From: Saezia sanguinis
GTDB taxonomy: Bacteria > Pseudomonadota > Gammaproteobacteria > Burkholderiales > Burkholderiaceae_C
Length of the DNA: 64,000 bases
NCBI RefSeq assembly: GCF_003991585.1
Contig: NZ_PQSP01000008.1
Location: forward strand, 62,001-126,000
Direction: 5' to 3'
Shown here: one piece after another, positions 9,761 to 18,223 of the stretch
How the letters are laid out: the number at the start of each line of letters is the position of its first letter
How positions within the stretch are numbered: the stretch's first letter is position 1
The notes under the pieces: model-generated
The model's input: only the letters and a program-made list of their open reading frames with translations
Database searches by the model: none
What the model was told of the DNA's origin: nothing
Translations under genes and position numbers: made by a program

Positions 9761-10522
9761 ATGGGTATCAAAACAGCTGTTCTTAACGGGGTTGCAAGTA
9801 TAGAACTGGCACGGCCGAAAAAGAAGAATGCGTTGGATGCACAAATGTATCTGCAGATGACGGAAGTACTCAAGACTGCCGGAGATGATCCGCAGATTCG
9901 AGCTGTGCTGATTCATGGGCAACCCGAGGTATTTACTGCAGGCGCTGACCTGGAGGATTTTGTTGCCGGTAAAGTTCTGGAGGACGGCTCGCCGCTGCGT
10001 GTGTTCATGCACACACTGTGCCATTTTGAAAAGCCGGTGGTCGCAGCAGTGAACGGGCCTGCAATTGGTGTCGGAACCACCATGCTGGTGCACTGTGATC
10101 TGGTGTATGCGGGGGATACCGCGCATTTTGCATTGCCGTTTGTTTCTTTAGGGGTGGTGCCGGAGTTTGGCTCCAGCTATTTGCTGCCGCGCTTAGCTGG
10201 TAGGGCCAGAGCTTCTGAGAAACTGCTGCTGGCGCAACCCTTCAATGCGCAGGAGGCGTTGGAGATGGGGCTGATCAACGCAATTCTGCCGGCAAATGAA
10301 GTGGTGAACCATGCGCGCCGTATGGCTGAGCGCTTTAACAAGCTGGCGCCTGCTGCTGTGCGTGCGACCAAGCGCCTGTTGCAGGTGAGCTGGCGGCAGG
10401 AAGTGGATGTGGCCATTGAAGCAGAAGCCGATGCCTTTAATGCATGCGTGGGAAGCGCAGAGGTCAAAGAAGCATTAAGTGCTTTTTTTGAAAAACGCTG
10501 GCCGGATTTCTCCAAGTTTTAA
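9761..10522 (+). CDS. Enoyl-CoA hydratase/isomerase family protein
   Basis: This is a 253-residue crotonase-fold enzyme acting on acyl-CoA thioesters. The CoA-binding and oxyanion-hole segment is V-F-T-A-G-A-D-L at about 57-64 and the second oxyanion loop N-G-P-A-I-G-V-G at about 98-105. Of the two catalytic glutamates of classical enoyl-CoA hydratase, the second is kept (E135 in V-V-P-E-F-G-S-S), but the first position, normally Glu in GGGCEL, is T107. A single-Glu active site suggests an isomerase (Delta3-Delta2-enoyl-CoA isomerase type) rather than a hydratase; this is inference. The start ATG at 9761 is chosen for the GAAGGAG ribosome site at 9744-9750 and the normal family N-terminus, in preference to in-frame starts further upstream. 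No beta-oxidation partner is adjacent. Confidence 0.85.
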   Translation: MGIKTAVLNGVASIELARPKKKNALDAQMYLQMTEVLKTAGDDPQIRAVLIHGQPEVFTAGADLEDFVAGKVLEDGSPLRVFMHTLCHFEKPVVAAVNGPAIGVGTTMLVHCDLVYAGDTAHFALPFVSLGVVPEFGSSYLLPRLAGRARASEKLLLAQPFNAQEALEMGLINAILPANEVVNHARRMAERFNKLAPAAVRATKRLLQVSWRQEVDVAIEAEADAFNACVGSAEVKEALSAFFEKRWPDFSKF

Positions 10523-10761
10523 GAGACATCCGTCAAGGTGTTGCCGGGCGTTTTACCGGAAACGTATTTTGTTGGGATGACACAAGCATGTTGTGTGATA
10601 GCTTGTATTACCTGAGCATGGCCGTGCGAAAAGAAAGTGCATTTCCCTGAGGTAACCTGGGCTGGCGAATAGGGGAGTTGTGAAAAGCAGACAATCTATA
10701 AAAGGAAATAAAACAACCCCCTCTATAATCCAGTTCCATTAAGTTATCAGAGGAGTTTCAC

Positions 10762-11253
10762 GTGATATCTGTAGGCGTAGCGATTGGTATTCTTGCGGTC
10801 ATTGCGATTATCTTGGGTGTGGTCTGGTTTATTTTGCTGCGTCAAACAAAACAGAAATTCGCCGGGTTTGTCGTGTTTGGTGTGATCGCGGCAGTTTGTT
10901 ATTTATTCCTGCTTAACCATGTGTATGTGCTGGATGAGTCGGTGGAAGGGCGCTATTATGAACGCATTGCCTTGTTTTCATCCGAATTCACTTTTAAAAA
11001 TGGTGAGTCTGCGACTGTGGTGCCGCAGTGGGGGTTTGGTAAACGCGCCATCATTTTGAATGATACGGAACAGCGCCGCACTTTTGAAATTGTGGTGTAC
11101 AGTACGTCCGGGGGACGCTATGACCCGCAAAAAACACGCTTGCAGCCTTATTCCATGAATACAGTGAATTATTCTGTGGACTATATTTATAAAAATCCGC
11201 CAAGCAGCATTCGCGTTAAGGGCAACAGAGCCGAGCGTGGCTGGATTCACTGA
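10762..11253 (+). CDS. Hypothetical two-helix membrane protein
   Basis: This 163-residue protein has two N-terminal membrane helices (about 3-26 and 34-54), separated by a short K-Q-K-F loop, then a soluble domain of about 105 residues rich in beta-prone sequence (F-E-I-V-V-Y-S-T-S-G-G-R). The start is GTG at 10762 with a good AGGAG six bases upstream. A TATAAT hexamer at 10724-10729 is a plausible -10, but no convincing -35 accompanies it. A strong bidirectional terminator follows. I do not recognise the family and assign no function; the topology suggests a periplasm-facing domain. Confidence 0.65.
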   Translation: MISVGVAIGILAVIAIILGVVWFILLRQTKQKFAGFVVFGVIAAVCYLFLLNHVYVLDESVEGRYYERIALFSSEFTFKNGESATVVPQWGFGKRAIILNDTEQRRTFEIVVYSTSGGRYDPQKTRLQPYSMNTVNYSVDYIYKNPPSSIRVKGNRAERGWIH

Positions 11254-11282
11254 CGATTTCAGGTCACGAAGTGTCTGATGTC

Positions 11283-11315
11283 AAAAAGGCTTATTCAAAT
11301 GAATAAGCCTTTTTT
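11283..11315. terminator. Bidirectional terminator between convergent genes
   Basis: AAAAAGGCTTATTC, loop AAAT, then GAATAAGCCTTTTTT: a perfect 14-bp stem with T runs on both strands. It serves the small membrane protein gene on the + strand and guaC on the - strand, whose stop lies 22 bp away. Confidence 0.93.
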
Positions 11316-11337
11316 CATAAACAGCTTCGCCTTGTGC

Positions 11338-12315
11338 TCAGATCAGCAGGTGTTCGCCGGCATTGTCTCCGCCCAGAATCACATAATTGACTTTGCGGAT
11401 GTCGCTGAGTTGTTTGCCGCCTGAATAGCTGATAGAGCTTTGCACGTCTTCCTGCATTTCCTGAAGCGTGTCGGCCAGCTTGCCTTTGATAGGTTCGAGA
11501 ATGCGTTTGCCTTCCACATGCTTGCGCTCGCCCTTGTTAAAGTCTGAGGCGCTGCCAAAGTATTCTTTATAAAGGCGGCCATCGATCTCTACGGTTTTGC
11601 CGGGTGAGTCTTCATGTCCGGCAAACAGCGAGCCGATCATGATCATGGAAGCGCCGAACCGTATGCTTTTGGCAATGTCGCCATTTTCACGGATGCCGCC
11701 ATCGGCAATGATGGGTTTGGTGGCCACACGCGCACACCATTTGAGCGCTGAAAGTTGCCAGCCGCCGGTGCCAAAGCCGGTTTTCATGCGGGTGATGCAG
11801 ACTTTACCGGGGCCGATGCCGACTTTGGTTGCATCTGCTCCCCAGTTTTCCAGGTCAATGACAGCTTCCGGCGTGCCAACATTGCCAGCAATGATAAAAG
11901 TCTGCGGCAGTATTTTTTTGATGAACGCAATCATGCGCTGTACCGAGTCTGCATGTCCGTGGGCAATATCAATGGTGATGTAGTCAACGGGAATGTTTTC
12001 TGCGGCCAGACGCTCGACTACTTTGCAGTCGTGCGGTTTAACGCCCAGGCTGATGGATACAAACAGGCCTTTTTTGTGCATGCGTTTGGCAAAGGCGACG
12101 CTGTCCAGGTCAAACCGGTGCATCACATAAAAATATCCATTGGAAGCCAGGTATTCGCAAATACGCTCGTCCACCACGGTTTTCATGTTGGCGGGTACCA
12201 CAGGCAGTTTGAATGTGCGGCCTCCAAAAACGACGGATGTGTCACATTGGGAACGGCTATCCACGCGGCATTTGCGCGGTAATAGAAGGATATTCTCGTA
12301 ATCAAAGATTTCCAT
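11338..12315 (-). CDS. guaC: GMP reductase (GuaC, Firmicutes-like class)
   Basis: GuaC reduces GMP to IMP with NADPH, returning guanine nucleotides to the purine pool. It is a TIM-barrel enzyme of the IMPDH/GMPR superfamily without CBS domains. The catalytic Cys is C173 in G-P-G-K-V-C-I-T, preceded by A-G-N-V-G-T-P-E and followed by [14 protein letters not shown]. The sequence (start M-E-I-F-D-Y-E-N-I, middle V-M-H-R-F-D) follows the class first described in Gram-positive bacteria rather than E. coli GuaC. I chose the ATG at 12315 (325 residues) because it matches the family N-terminus and has GGAG eight bases upstream; an ATG at 12342 would add nine residues. Confidence 0.93.
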   Translation of the reverse strand: MEIFDYENILLLPRKCRVDSRSQCDTSVVFGGRTFKLPVVPANMKTVVDERICEYLASNGYFYVMHRFDLDSVAFAKRMHKKGLFVSISLGVKPHDCKVVERLAAENIPVDYITIDIAHGHADSVQRMIAFIKKILPQTFIIAGNVGTPEAVIDLENWGADATKVGIGPGKVCITRMKTGFGTGGWQLSALKWCARVATKPIIADGGIRENGDIAKSIRFGASMIMIGSLFAGHEDSPGKTVEIDGRLYKEYFGSASDFNKGERKHVEGKRILEPIKGKLADTLQEMQEDVQSSISYSGGKQLSDIRKVNYVILGGDNAGEHLLI

Positions 12316-12597
12316 GAATTGGGCTCCAGTCCGAAAAGGCATGCCATATAGTTTGTCAGAGTAAATACTGCAAAACTACAGCAGGCTATACTGTCAAAAT
12401 CGAAAATGAGCACTTGACCTGAAAGTTCGGTCTGCTGTTTCTGGAATGCGCATCTGGATGGTTATTTCAATGCACCTAAATCCGGAAACAAAAAACCGGA
12501 CGCCAGTATTTGGGCCCGGTAGTTGATTGTACCTGCAATCCATGACACAGGCACAACCATTGGTGATGCACCCCTGCAGGAGTCAGTGTTTACCCTT

Positions 12598-15141
12598 ATG
12601 CTTGCAAGAATGATAAAACAAGCCTTGAAAATGACCTGGCGCGACTGGCGTTCAGGAGAATTGCGTTTGCTGATGGTGGCTGTTTTTCTGGCCGTGGCGG
12701 CGCTGTGCGCGGTCGGTTTTTTTGCTGACCGCCTGAATGCCTCTTTGGTGCGCGATGCGCAGCAACTGATTGGCGGCGATGTGGTGATTGTCAGCGACCA
12801 ACCGTTGCCCGCTGTATTTATGCAGCAGGCGCAGGGGCTGGAAACGACACAGATCGCATCTTTTCCCAGCATGGCAAGGGCGCCGGATGAACTGGGCGGC
12901 AGTACGCGGCTGGTGACGGTCAAGGCTGTCGATGGTGCTTATCCGCTGCGCGGTGAACTGCAGGTGCAAAGTCATCTGGAAGCCCCGCTGAAAGCGGTCA
13001 CGCACGGGCCCGAGCCGGGCGAGGTCTGGATCAGCCCTGAACTGCTGGTTTCGCTGGGGTTACAACCAGGGGATACGTTGATGCTGGGGGATGCGGAATT
13101 GCCGGTGACTGCGTTGCTGGTGATTGAGCCGGACCGGGGGACGGGCGGCTTCATGAGTTTTTCTCCCCGCGTATTGATGAATGCGGCTGATTTGCCGGCC
13201 ACCGGGCTGGTGCAGCCGGCCAGCCGTATCAATTACCGTTTTGCGCTGGCGTCTGATGACGTTGCCAGGGTCAAGGCCTATGAGCAATGGGCGGCAGACT
13301 ATATTCAGCGTGCCGGTCATGTGGAGGATTCTGCCGTACCCTTGCGGGGTGTTCGCATGGAGCAGTTGGATACGGGGCAGCCGACGATGCAGAAAACGCT
13401 GGAGCGGGCTCAGAAATTTCTGAATCTGGTGGCTTTGCTCGCAGCACTTTTAAGCGCTGTAGCGGTCGCCATTGCTGCACGTGATTTTGCCCGCAGGCAT
13501 CTGGATGATTGCGCGCTGCTGCGTGTGCTGGGGCAGCCACAACGGGCGATTGCCTGGGGCTATCTCGTTGAATTTGGCTTGGCCGGTATCATTGCTTCTG
13601 TTTTAGGTGTGGCTGCCGGTTTCGCGCTGCATTATGTGTTCATTGCGTTGCTGGCGCAGTTGCTGGGGCAAAGCCTGCCGCAGGCCAGTATGCTGCCTGT
13701 GTTTTTGGGGCTGGGGGTCGGGCTGACCTTGTTGGTGGCTTTTGGTTTACCGCCTGTATTGCAGTTGGCCCGTGTGCCACCGCTCAGGGTATTGCGCCGT
13801 GATATGGGCGAAATGCAGCCAGCGGCACTGGCCGTTTTGCTGGCCGGTGCGGTGGGCTTCATGATTTTACTGCTGGTGGTCAGTGGCGATGCTGCCTTGG
13901 GCATGATTACCGTGGGCGGTTTTGCGCTGGCCGTGGCGATATTTGCCTTGCTGGCGTATGGCATTGTATTACTGCTGCGCCCGTTACGAGATGCCGCAGC
14001 AGCACCATCGTGGCTGCGGTTGGCGGTGCGTTCGCTGACAGCACGCCCCATGGTGCTGGTCACGCAGGTGAGTGCGTTGGCGATTGGTTTATTGGCACTG
14101 ATTTTGCTGGTGTTACTGCGTACCGATCTGATCAGCAGTTGGCAGCAGGCCACACCGCCGGATGCGCCGAACCGTTTTGTGATCAACATCATGCCTGATC
14201 AGGCGCAGGCGTTTCAGCAGCGGTTGCAGGAGGCGGGCGTCAAAGATTATGACTGGTACCCCATGATCCGGGGGCGGCTGGTGGCTGTCAATGACGAGCC
14301 GGTGAATCTGGATCATTATGCCGATGACCGGGCCAGACGGCTGGTGGATAGGGAGTTTAACCTGAGCTACGCATCACAACTGCCAGTGCATAACCAGGTT
14401 GTGGCAGGGCAATGGGTGGCAGATGAAGCGGATGGCGCATCGGTGGAGTCGGGGCTGATGGATACCCTGGGGCTCAAGCTGGGAGATACATTGCGTTTTG
14501 ATGTGGCGGGCGTGCTGCTGGAGCGTCGTATTACCAGTGTGCGCCAGTTGGACTGGTCATCCATGCATGTGAACTTTTTTGTGATGTATCCTCAGGCACA
14601 GATGCCGCAGTACCCCGAGACCTATATCACGGCTTTCAGGGCACCGGATGATCTGCGTTTTGACGATCAGTTGTCACGGGATTTTCCCAACATCACCAAT
14701 GTCAATATTTCAGCCATGCTGATGCAAATTCAGCAGGTGCTGGGTCAGGTGATTCGTGCGGTGGAGTTTTTGTTTGCTTTTTCGCTGCTGGCCGGTTTGA
14801 TTGTGTTGTTTGCAGCGATTGCAGCCACACGCGAGCAGCGGGCGCATGATTTTGCCATCATGCGTGCATTGGGTGCCAGTAACAGGCTGCTGCAAAAGGT
14901 ACAAAATGCCGAGCTCATGGGCACGGGTGCCATTGCCGGGCTGGTGGCTTCCCTGGTTGCGATGGTGATTGCCGGCGCACTTGCCCGGTATGCGTTTGAT
15001 TTTGTCTGGACACCTCCATGGTGGGCGCCTGCCGGCGGATTGCTGGCCGGTATTGTGCTGGCATGGCTGGCCGGGTGGCTGAGTTTGCGTTCGGTGCTCA
15101 AGCGACCGGTTATTCAGACGTTGAGGACTGTTTTGGATTAA
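12598..15141 (+). CDS. FtsX-like ABC transporter permease
   Basis: This 847-residue polytopic membrane protein has the duplicated FtsX/MacB-type layout of YbbP-like permeases. There is an N-terminal helix after W-R-D-W-R-S-G-E-L-R-L-L, a large periplasmic domain (G-G-D-V-V-I-V-S-D-Q-P), and helix bundles at about 260-460 with the FtsX signature (A-A-R-D-F-A-R-R-H-L-D-D-C-A-L-L-R-V-L-G). A second periplasmic domain follows, then a C-terminal three-helix FtsX bundle with R-E-Q-R-A-H-D-F-A-I-M-R-A-L-G-A. Such permeases normally pair with a LolD/YbbA-type ATPase; none is adjacent here. The start is uncertain: ATG 12598 gives the usual N-terminus; ATG 12610 and upstream GTG/TTG codons are possible. 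The substrate is unknown; lipoprotein or lipid handling is typical of the family. Confidence 0.85.
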   Translation: MLARMIKQALKMTWRDWRSGELRLLMVAVFLAVAALCAVGFFADRLNASLVRDAQQLIGGDVVIVSDQPLPAVFMQQAQGLETTQIASFPSMARAPDELGGSTRLVTVKAVDGAYPLRGELQVQSHLEAPLKAVTHGPEPGEVWISPELLVSLGLQPGDTLMLGDAELPVTALLVIEPDRGTGGFMSFSPRVLMNAADLPATGLVQPASRINYRFALASDDVARVKAYEQWAADYIQRAGHVEDSAVPLRGVRMEQLDTGQPTMQKTLERAQKFLNLVALLAALLSAVAVAIAARDFARRHLDDCALLRVLGQPQRAIAWGYLVEFGLAGIIASVLGVAAGFALHYVFIALLAQLLGQSLPQASMLPVFLGLGVGLTLLVAFGLPPVLQLARVPPLRVLRRDMGEMQPAALAVLLAGAVGFMILLLVVSGDAALGMITVGGFALAVAIFALLAYGIVLLLRPLRDAAAAPSWLRLAVRSLTARPMVLVTQVSALAIGLLALILLVLLRTDLISSWQQATPPDAPNRFVINIMPDQAQAFQQRLQEAGVKDYDWYPMIRGRLVAVNDEPVNLDHYADDRARRLVDREFNLSYASQLPVHNQVVAGQWVADEADGASVESGLMDTLGLKLGDTLRFDVAGVLLERRITSVRQLDWSSMHVNFFVMYPQAQMPQYPETYITAFRAPDDLRFDDQLSRDFPNITNVNISAMLMQIQQVLGQVIRAVEFLFAFSLLAGLIVLFAAIAATREQRAHDFAIMRALGASNRLLQKVQNAELMGTGAIAGLVASLVAMVIAGALARYAFDFVWTPPWWAPAGGLLAGIVLAWLAGWLSLRSVLKRPVIQTLRTVLD

Positions 15142-15496
15142 GCCGATCACGCAATGTTTTCGGGCGTGTTTAACGCCCTATGAAAGGGATCTGCCTGCCA
15201 GGTGTGCAGATGGATGCACGCGGCAGGTGCAGCGCCTGGCGGGAACCCGCAGGCAGAGAAGACCATGAGCGCCCAGTTGTGTTACGCCTTGCTCATGTAA
15301 ATACACTACACTGCACTTGGTATGCCTTGCTGGTTATCTCCTGCTTATCTTTTGGCAGCACTTTAGGGCGTATGACATACCCTTTGGCTGAAAATCGGCG
15401 TTGTCTTTGCGATAATGGGCAGCTTAAGCAGATGTATGCCGTAGGTGCATGGTATCAAAATGGCATAAAAATGGCATATTTTGTCTCGGAGGGGTC
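15142..15496. other. Intergenic spacer, 355 bp, no gene seen
   Basis: Just after the permease gene there is a small hairpin, GGGCGT / ACGCCC, at about 15164-15180 without a T run, so at most a weak terminator. A 106-codon open frame across the rest has no ribosome site or recognisable product and I reject it. GATAAT at 15411-15416 preceded by TG-C resembles an extended -10 for the DUF4189 gene, but no good -35 is present. Confidence 0.4.
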
Positions 15497-16063
15497 ATGA
15501 AATATATTCATTTGGCAGCGCTGGTGCTTGGGGTGGCTTTTGTCAGTTCTGCGGGTGCGCAGCCGTCGTGTCCGCCCGGTTCTTCTGCGCCTTATTGTGA
15601 CCGCCAGCTGGAACCCGGTGATGGGCTGGACCATACGCTGGAATTACCGCCCTTGCTGGGAAATGATCTGCAGGCGCCGGTTCCGCCAGTGCGCCAAAGT
15701 GAGCAGCCCGCGCCGTATCGTACGGCTGTTCCTCAGGGAACACCAACCTGGGGTGCCGTGGCCAAAGATTACAGTGTGCCGGGTGTGATGGGCATGGGGG
15801 TGAGCAACAACAGGTTGTTTCAGGAGGATGCGGCCGCGGCCGCGCTGATTGCTTGTGAGCACAATGGCGGGCGTGAATGTATGGTTGAAACGACATATTC
15901 CAACCGCTGTCTGGCGATTGCGCTCAATGAAAAAGAGGTATATCAACTGCATGTGGATGTTACGCCTGATCTGGCCGGGCGTGGCGCCATACAGGCCTGT
16001 GCGGAGCGTGGCGCTTCGGCATGCAAGGTAATCTACATCGGGTGCAGCTATCCTGTACCATGA
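15497..16063 (+). CDS. Secreted DUF4189 domain protein
   Basis: This 188-residue protein has a Sec signal peptide (M-K-Y-I-H-L-A-A-L-V-L-G-V-A-F-V-S-S-A-G-A, cleavage before Q-P-S-C). A Pro-rich linker follows to about residue 85. The DUF4189 module is at about 85-185, with T-W-G-A-V-A near its start, A-A-A-A-L-I-A-C-E-H-N-G-G-R-E-C in the middle, and regularly placed cysteines that are probably disulphide-bonded in the periplasm. The start ATG at 15497 has a strong GGAGGGG ribosome site. DUF4189 has no established function. The truncated haemoglobin gene begins 48 bp downstream on the same strand, so they may share a transcript. Confidence 0.8.
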   Translation: MKYIHLAALVLGVAFVSSAGAQPSCPPGSSAPYCDRQLEPGDGLDHTLELPPLLGNDLQAPVPPVRQSEQPAPYRTAVPQGTPTWGAVAKDYSVPGVMGMGVSNNRLFQEDAAAAALIACEHNGGRECMVETTYSNRCLAIALNEKEVYQLHVDVTPDLAGRGAIQACAERGASACKVIYIGCSYPVP

Positions 16064-16111
16064 TGACAGTATTGAACAAAAGAATACAGAAAGAAAGGCA
16101 CGTGGGCAGGC

Positions 16112-16513
16112 ATGGTTCAGATTGAGGAAAAACCGGCATATGATTCTTTGTTTGAATGGATCGGCGGAGAGGAAAGGATACAGGAACTGGTAGACCGGTT
16201 TTACGACCTGATGGATCTGGATTCGGTTTACACAGAACTGCGCGCCGCCCATGGCCCTACGCTGGAGCGTGCCCGGCAACACCTGTTCTGGTTTTTGTGC
16301 GGCTGGATGGGAGGCCCTGAGTATTTTGTGGAGCGTTTTGGACACCCCCGTTTGCGTGCGCGGCACCTGCCGTTTCGCATTGGTATCCCGGAACGTGATC
16401 AATGGGTTGCGTGTATGGATCAGGCGATGGGTGAAATTGGAGTTGACCCGCAACTGCAACAGCGTATGAAGCGCAGTTTTGCCCAGGTTGCCGATATGAT
16501 GCGCAATGTGTGA
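16112..16513 (+). CDS. Group II truncated haemoglobin
   Basis: This cytoplasmic haem protein of 133 residues has the two-over-two globin fold. It carries the group II (trHbO) signature: F30-Y31 at B9-B10, the segment F-L-C-G-W-M-G-G-P at about 61-69, the proximal haem histidine H85 inside R-L-R-A-R-H-L-P-F, and the group-defining tryptophan W98 (G8). Group II proteins bind O2 and NO tightly and are linked to oxidative and nitrosative stress protection or peroxidase-like chemistry; the specific role here is not shown by the sequence. It lies between the DUF4189 gene and a DUF3592 gene in the same orientation. Confidence 0.93.
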   Translation: MVQIEEKPAYDSLFEWIGGEERIQELVDRFYDLMDLDSVYTELRAAHGPTLERARQHLFWFLCGWMGGPEYFVERFGHPRLRARHLPFRIGIPERDQWVACMDQAMGEIGVDPQLQQRMKRSFAQVADMMRNV

Positions 16514-16600
16514 CCGCAACATGATTATTTGTGGGCTGGAAAACAGCGGCACCGTGTTTCGGGCCGTTGCGTTTGCTGTTTGCCGCAGGTAAGGGAAACG

Positions 16601-16996
16601 ATGCAAGAGCCTGCTTTGTTTATATTTGGTGCTGTTTGCGTATTTGGCCTGATTGCGCTGGGCCTTTATTACATGCGCCTGGAGGCCAGGCTGAAAACGC
16701 TGGGCATTCGTGTGCAAGCCAGGGTGGTGGAGCGTGAGCAGTGGAACACAGGGCGAAAAGGGCGCATGATGCTGAAAGTGGCGTATGACTACCAGGGCCA
16801 GGTGTTCTCTGCCTATTGCCAGCCATTCAAAGGCTACCTGCAATATCAGCCGGGTGATGAAATGGAGGCAGCTTTTTTCCCCGATCACCCGGACATGGTT
16901 TATAAATGGGATGATGTCAGCCGCCGTGCCACTATCTGGCTGTCATGGCTGGCGGCTTTGGTGACGCTGGGGCTGCAGTTTTTTCTGACGCGCTGA
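16601..16996 (+). CDS. DUF3592 membrane protein
   Basis: The protein is 131 residues: an N-terminal membrane helix (about 5-24), a beta-rich domain (R-V-Q-A-R-V-V-E-R-E-Q then V-A-Y-D-Y-Q-G-Q-V-F-S-A) and a C-terminal helix (about 112-128). This N-helix / beta domain / C-helix pattern with the Y-D-Y-x-G segment and P-G-D-E motif is that of DUF3592 proteins, whose function is not established. The ATG at 16601 follows AAGGGA at a good distance; an in-frame ATG at 16529 would add 24 residues without membrane character and no ribosome site. It converges with the MOSC gene only 17 bp away, and I see no terminator between them. Confidence 0.75.
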   Translation: MQEPALFIFGAVCVFGLIALGLYYMRLEARLKTLGIRVQARVVEREQWNTGRKGRMMLKVAYDYQGQVFSAYCQPFKGYLQYQPGDEMEAAFFPDHPDMVYKWDDVSRRATIWLSWLAALVTLGLQFFLTR

Positions 16997-17013
16997 CTCC
17001 GGCTTTTCAGGTT

Positions 17014-17703
17014 TCAGGCACCGTAAAGGCGTTTGTGCATGTTTTCAATCTGCCCGCTTTCCAAACGCCGCTCTACCAGCCTGCGCCATGAGGGCGGCAA
17101 AGGCAGTTGGCTGAAAGCCTGCAATTCCGCCGTATTGATGGTTGTGGCAAATATCAATGTATTAACCCGTGTCAAAGGCCAGTCAGGCAGTGGGCGTTGC
17201 GTCAGACAGATGGCGTCTCCGGCATGGATGTCACCCGCCTTTAAAACGCGGTAATACCAGCCGTTTTTTCCGGTCTGCTGTACCCGCAGTGACATGTCTG
17301 CGGTGTCAAAGCGCAGGTTGAGTTTCCAGCAGGGCTGGCGCGACTGGCTGACTTCGAGCAAAGCGGTGCCGATCTGCAACTGATCGCCCAGGCAGATATC
17401 TGCCTCTGTCATGCCGGTGCTGGCGATGTTTTCGCCAAATGCGCCGGGAGCCTGTAAAACAGGCAGTTCACCAAGCTGCTCGCGCCAGTAGGCGTAGTGT
17501 TCTGAGGGGTACTGGTGTATGGCTTTATCAACACCGCCATGTACGCGCTGATCGGCCTGCTGGTCACCATTCAATCCGAGCGGGCCGGCATGAACAGGGC
17601 CGTGAATGGGCTGTTTGGCAATGGCGCTGAATGTTTCGGGCAGATGAAAAGGCTGTACGCTGCCGCACAGCAGGTGTGTGATATGGCCTAATGTTTGTGG
17701 CAT
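17014..17703 (-). CDS. MOSC domain protein, YiiM type
   Basis: This 229-residue protein has the MOSC (molybdenum cofactor sulfurase C-terminal) domain at about 45-165. Hallmarks are R-V-H-G-G-V-D-K-A at 53-61, F-G-E-N at 89-92, G-D-Q-L-Q-I-G at about 106-112, and the conserved cysteine C125 in S-R-Q-P-C-W-K-L, which is the molybdenum-binding or sulfur-carrying position. E. coli YiiM, the nearest well-studied relative, reduces N-hydroxylated bases such as 6-hydroxylaminopurine using Moco; a similar detoxifying role is inferred. The ElaA-type acetyltransferase gene lies immediately upstream (11 bp) in the same direction, so the two probably form an operon. Confidence 0.88.
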   Translation of the reverse strand: MPQTLGHITHLLCGSVQPFHLPETFSAIAKQPIHGPVHAGPLGLNGDQQADQRVHGGVDKAIHQYPSEHYAYWREQLGELPVLQAPGAFGENIASTGMTEADICLGDQLQIGTALLEVSQSRQPCWKLNLRFDTADMSLRVQQTGKNGWYYRVLKAGDIHAGDAICLTQRPLPDWPLTRVNTLIFATTINTAELQAFSQLPLPPSWRRLVERRLESGQIENMHKRLYGA

Positions 17704-17714
17704 TGCGCTCGGTG

Positions 17715-18170
17715 CTAAGAGGTGGTCAGCATATCGATATGTTCCATGCCGTCCTCGTCATAAGGTTCGCCACGTGCGTCAAATCCATGCTGTTTGTAAA
17801 AACCGGTCAGGCGGGACTGTGCCTGAATGCGTATCGGCTGCCCCGGGTAGAGTTGCCGCGCCTGCTTCAGGCCGGCTTCAACGAGCTGGTGCCCGAGTTT
17901 TTTACCGCGCTGGTCTGGCGCGACGATGATGCGGCCTATGGAAGGCTCGGGATATTTTGATTTGGGGGCGAGCAGACGCAGGCAGGCGGCCAGATGGCCT
18001 TCCGGTGTAAAACCGAGCAGATGCTGTGCAAGCTGATCGTTATCGTCCAGGTCAGCATAAATGCATTGCTGTTCAATGATAAATACCTGCTGGCGCAGAT
18101 GCAGGTAGTCGTACAGTGCGCTGACGGGCAGCTCTTCAAATGTGTACCAGTGCCATTTCATTTCATCCAT
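17715..18170 (-). CDS. ElaA-type GNAT acetyltransferase
   Basis: This small GNAT-fold protein (about 151 residues) resembles E. coli ElaA. Conserved blocks are L-H-L-R-Q-Q-V-F-I-I-E-Q-Q-C-I-Y-A-D-L-D near residues 22-41, A-C-L-R-L-L, the acetyl-CoA pyrophosphate loop I-I-V-A-P-D-Q-R-G-K-K-L-G-H-Q-L (R-G-K-x-L-G is the Q/R-x-x-G-x-G/A position), and G-F-D-A-R-G-E-P-Y-D-E-D-G-M-E-H-I-D-M near the end. The substrate is not known for the family. The start is ambiguous: ATG 18170, ATG 18161 (closest to ElaA) and TTG 18179 are all in frame without a clear ribosome site. It lies 11 bp upstream of the MOSC gene on the same strand. Confidence 0.85.
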   Translation of the reverse strand: MDEMKWHWYTFEELPVSALYDYLHLRQQVFIIEQQCIYADLDDNDQLAQHLLGFTPEGHLAACLRLLAPKSKYPEPSIGRIIVAPDQRGKKLGHQLVEAGLKQARQLYPGQPIRIQAQSRLTGFYKQHGFDARGEPYDEDGMEHIDMLTTS

Positions 18171-18223
18171 GGAAAGCAAGTATAGCGAGGTTATGGTGCT
18201 GCTGCATTGAGGTTGTTTTTAAT

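Noticed and set aside
15180..15500. Open frame of 106 codons before the DUF4189 gene
   Set aside because: No ribosome binding site, Cys/Arg-rich composition without any recognisable motif, and it runs into the start of the next gene.
15644..16888. Long minus-strand open frame (414 codons) across the DUF4189, haemoglobin and DUF3592 genes
   Set aside because: It is antisense to three genes with clear motifs and has His/Arg/Gln-rich composition typical of a shadow frame in this base composition.
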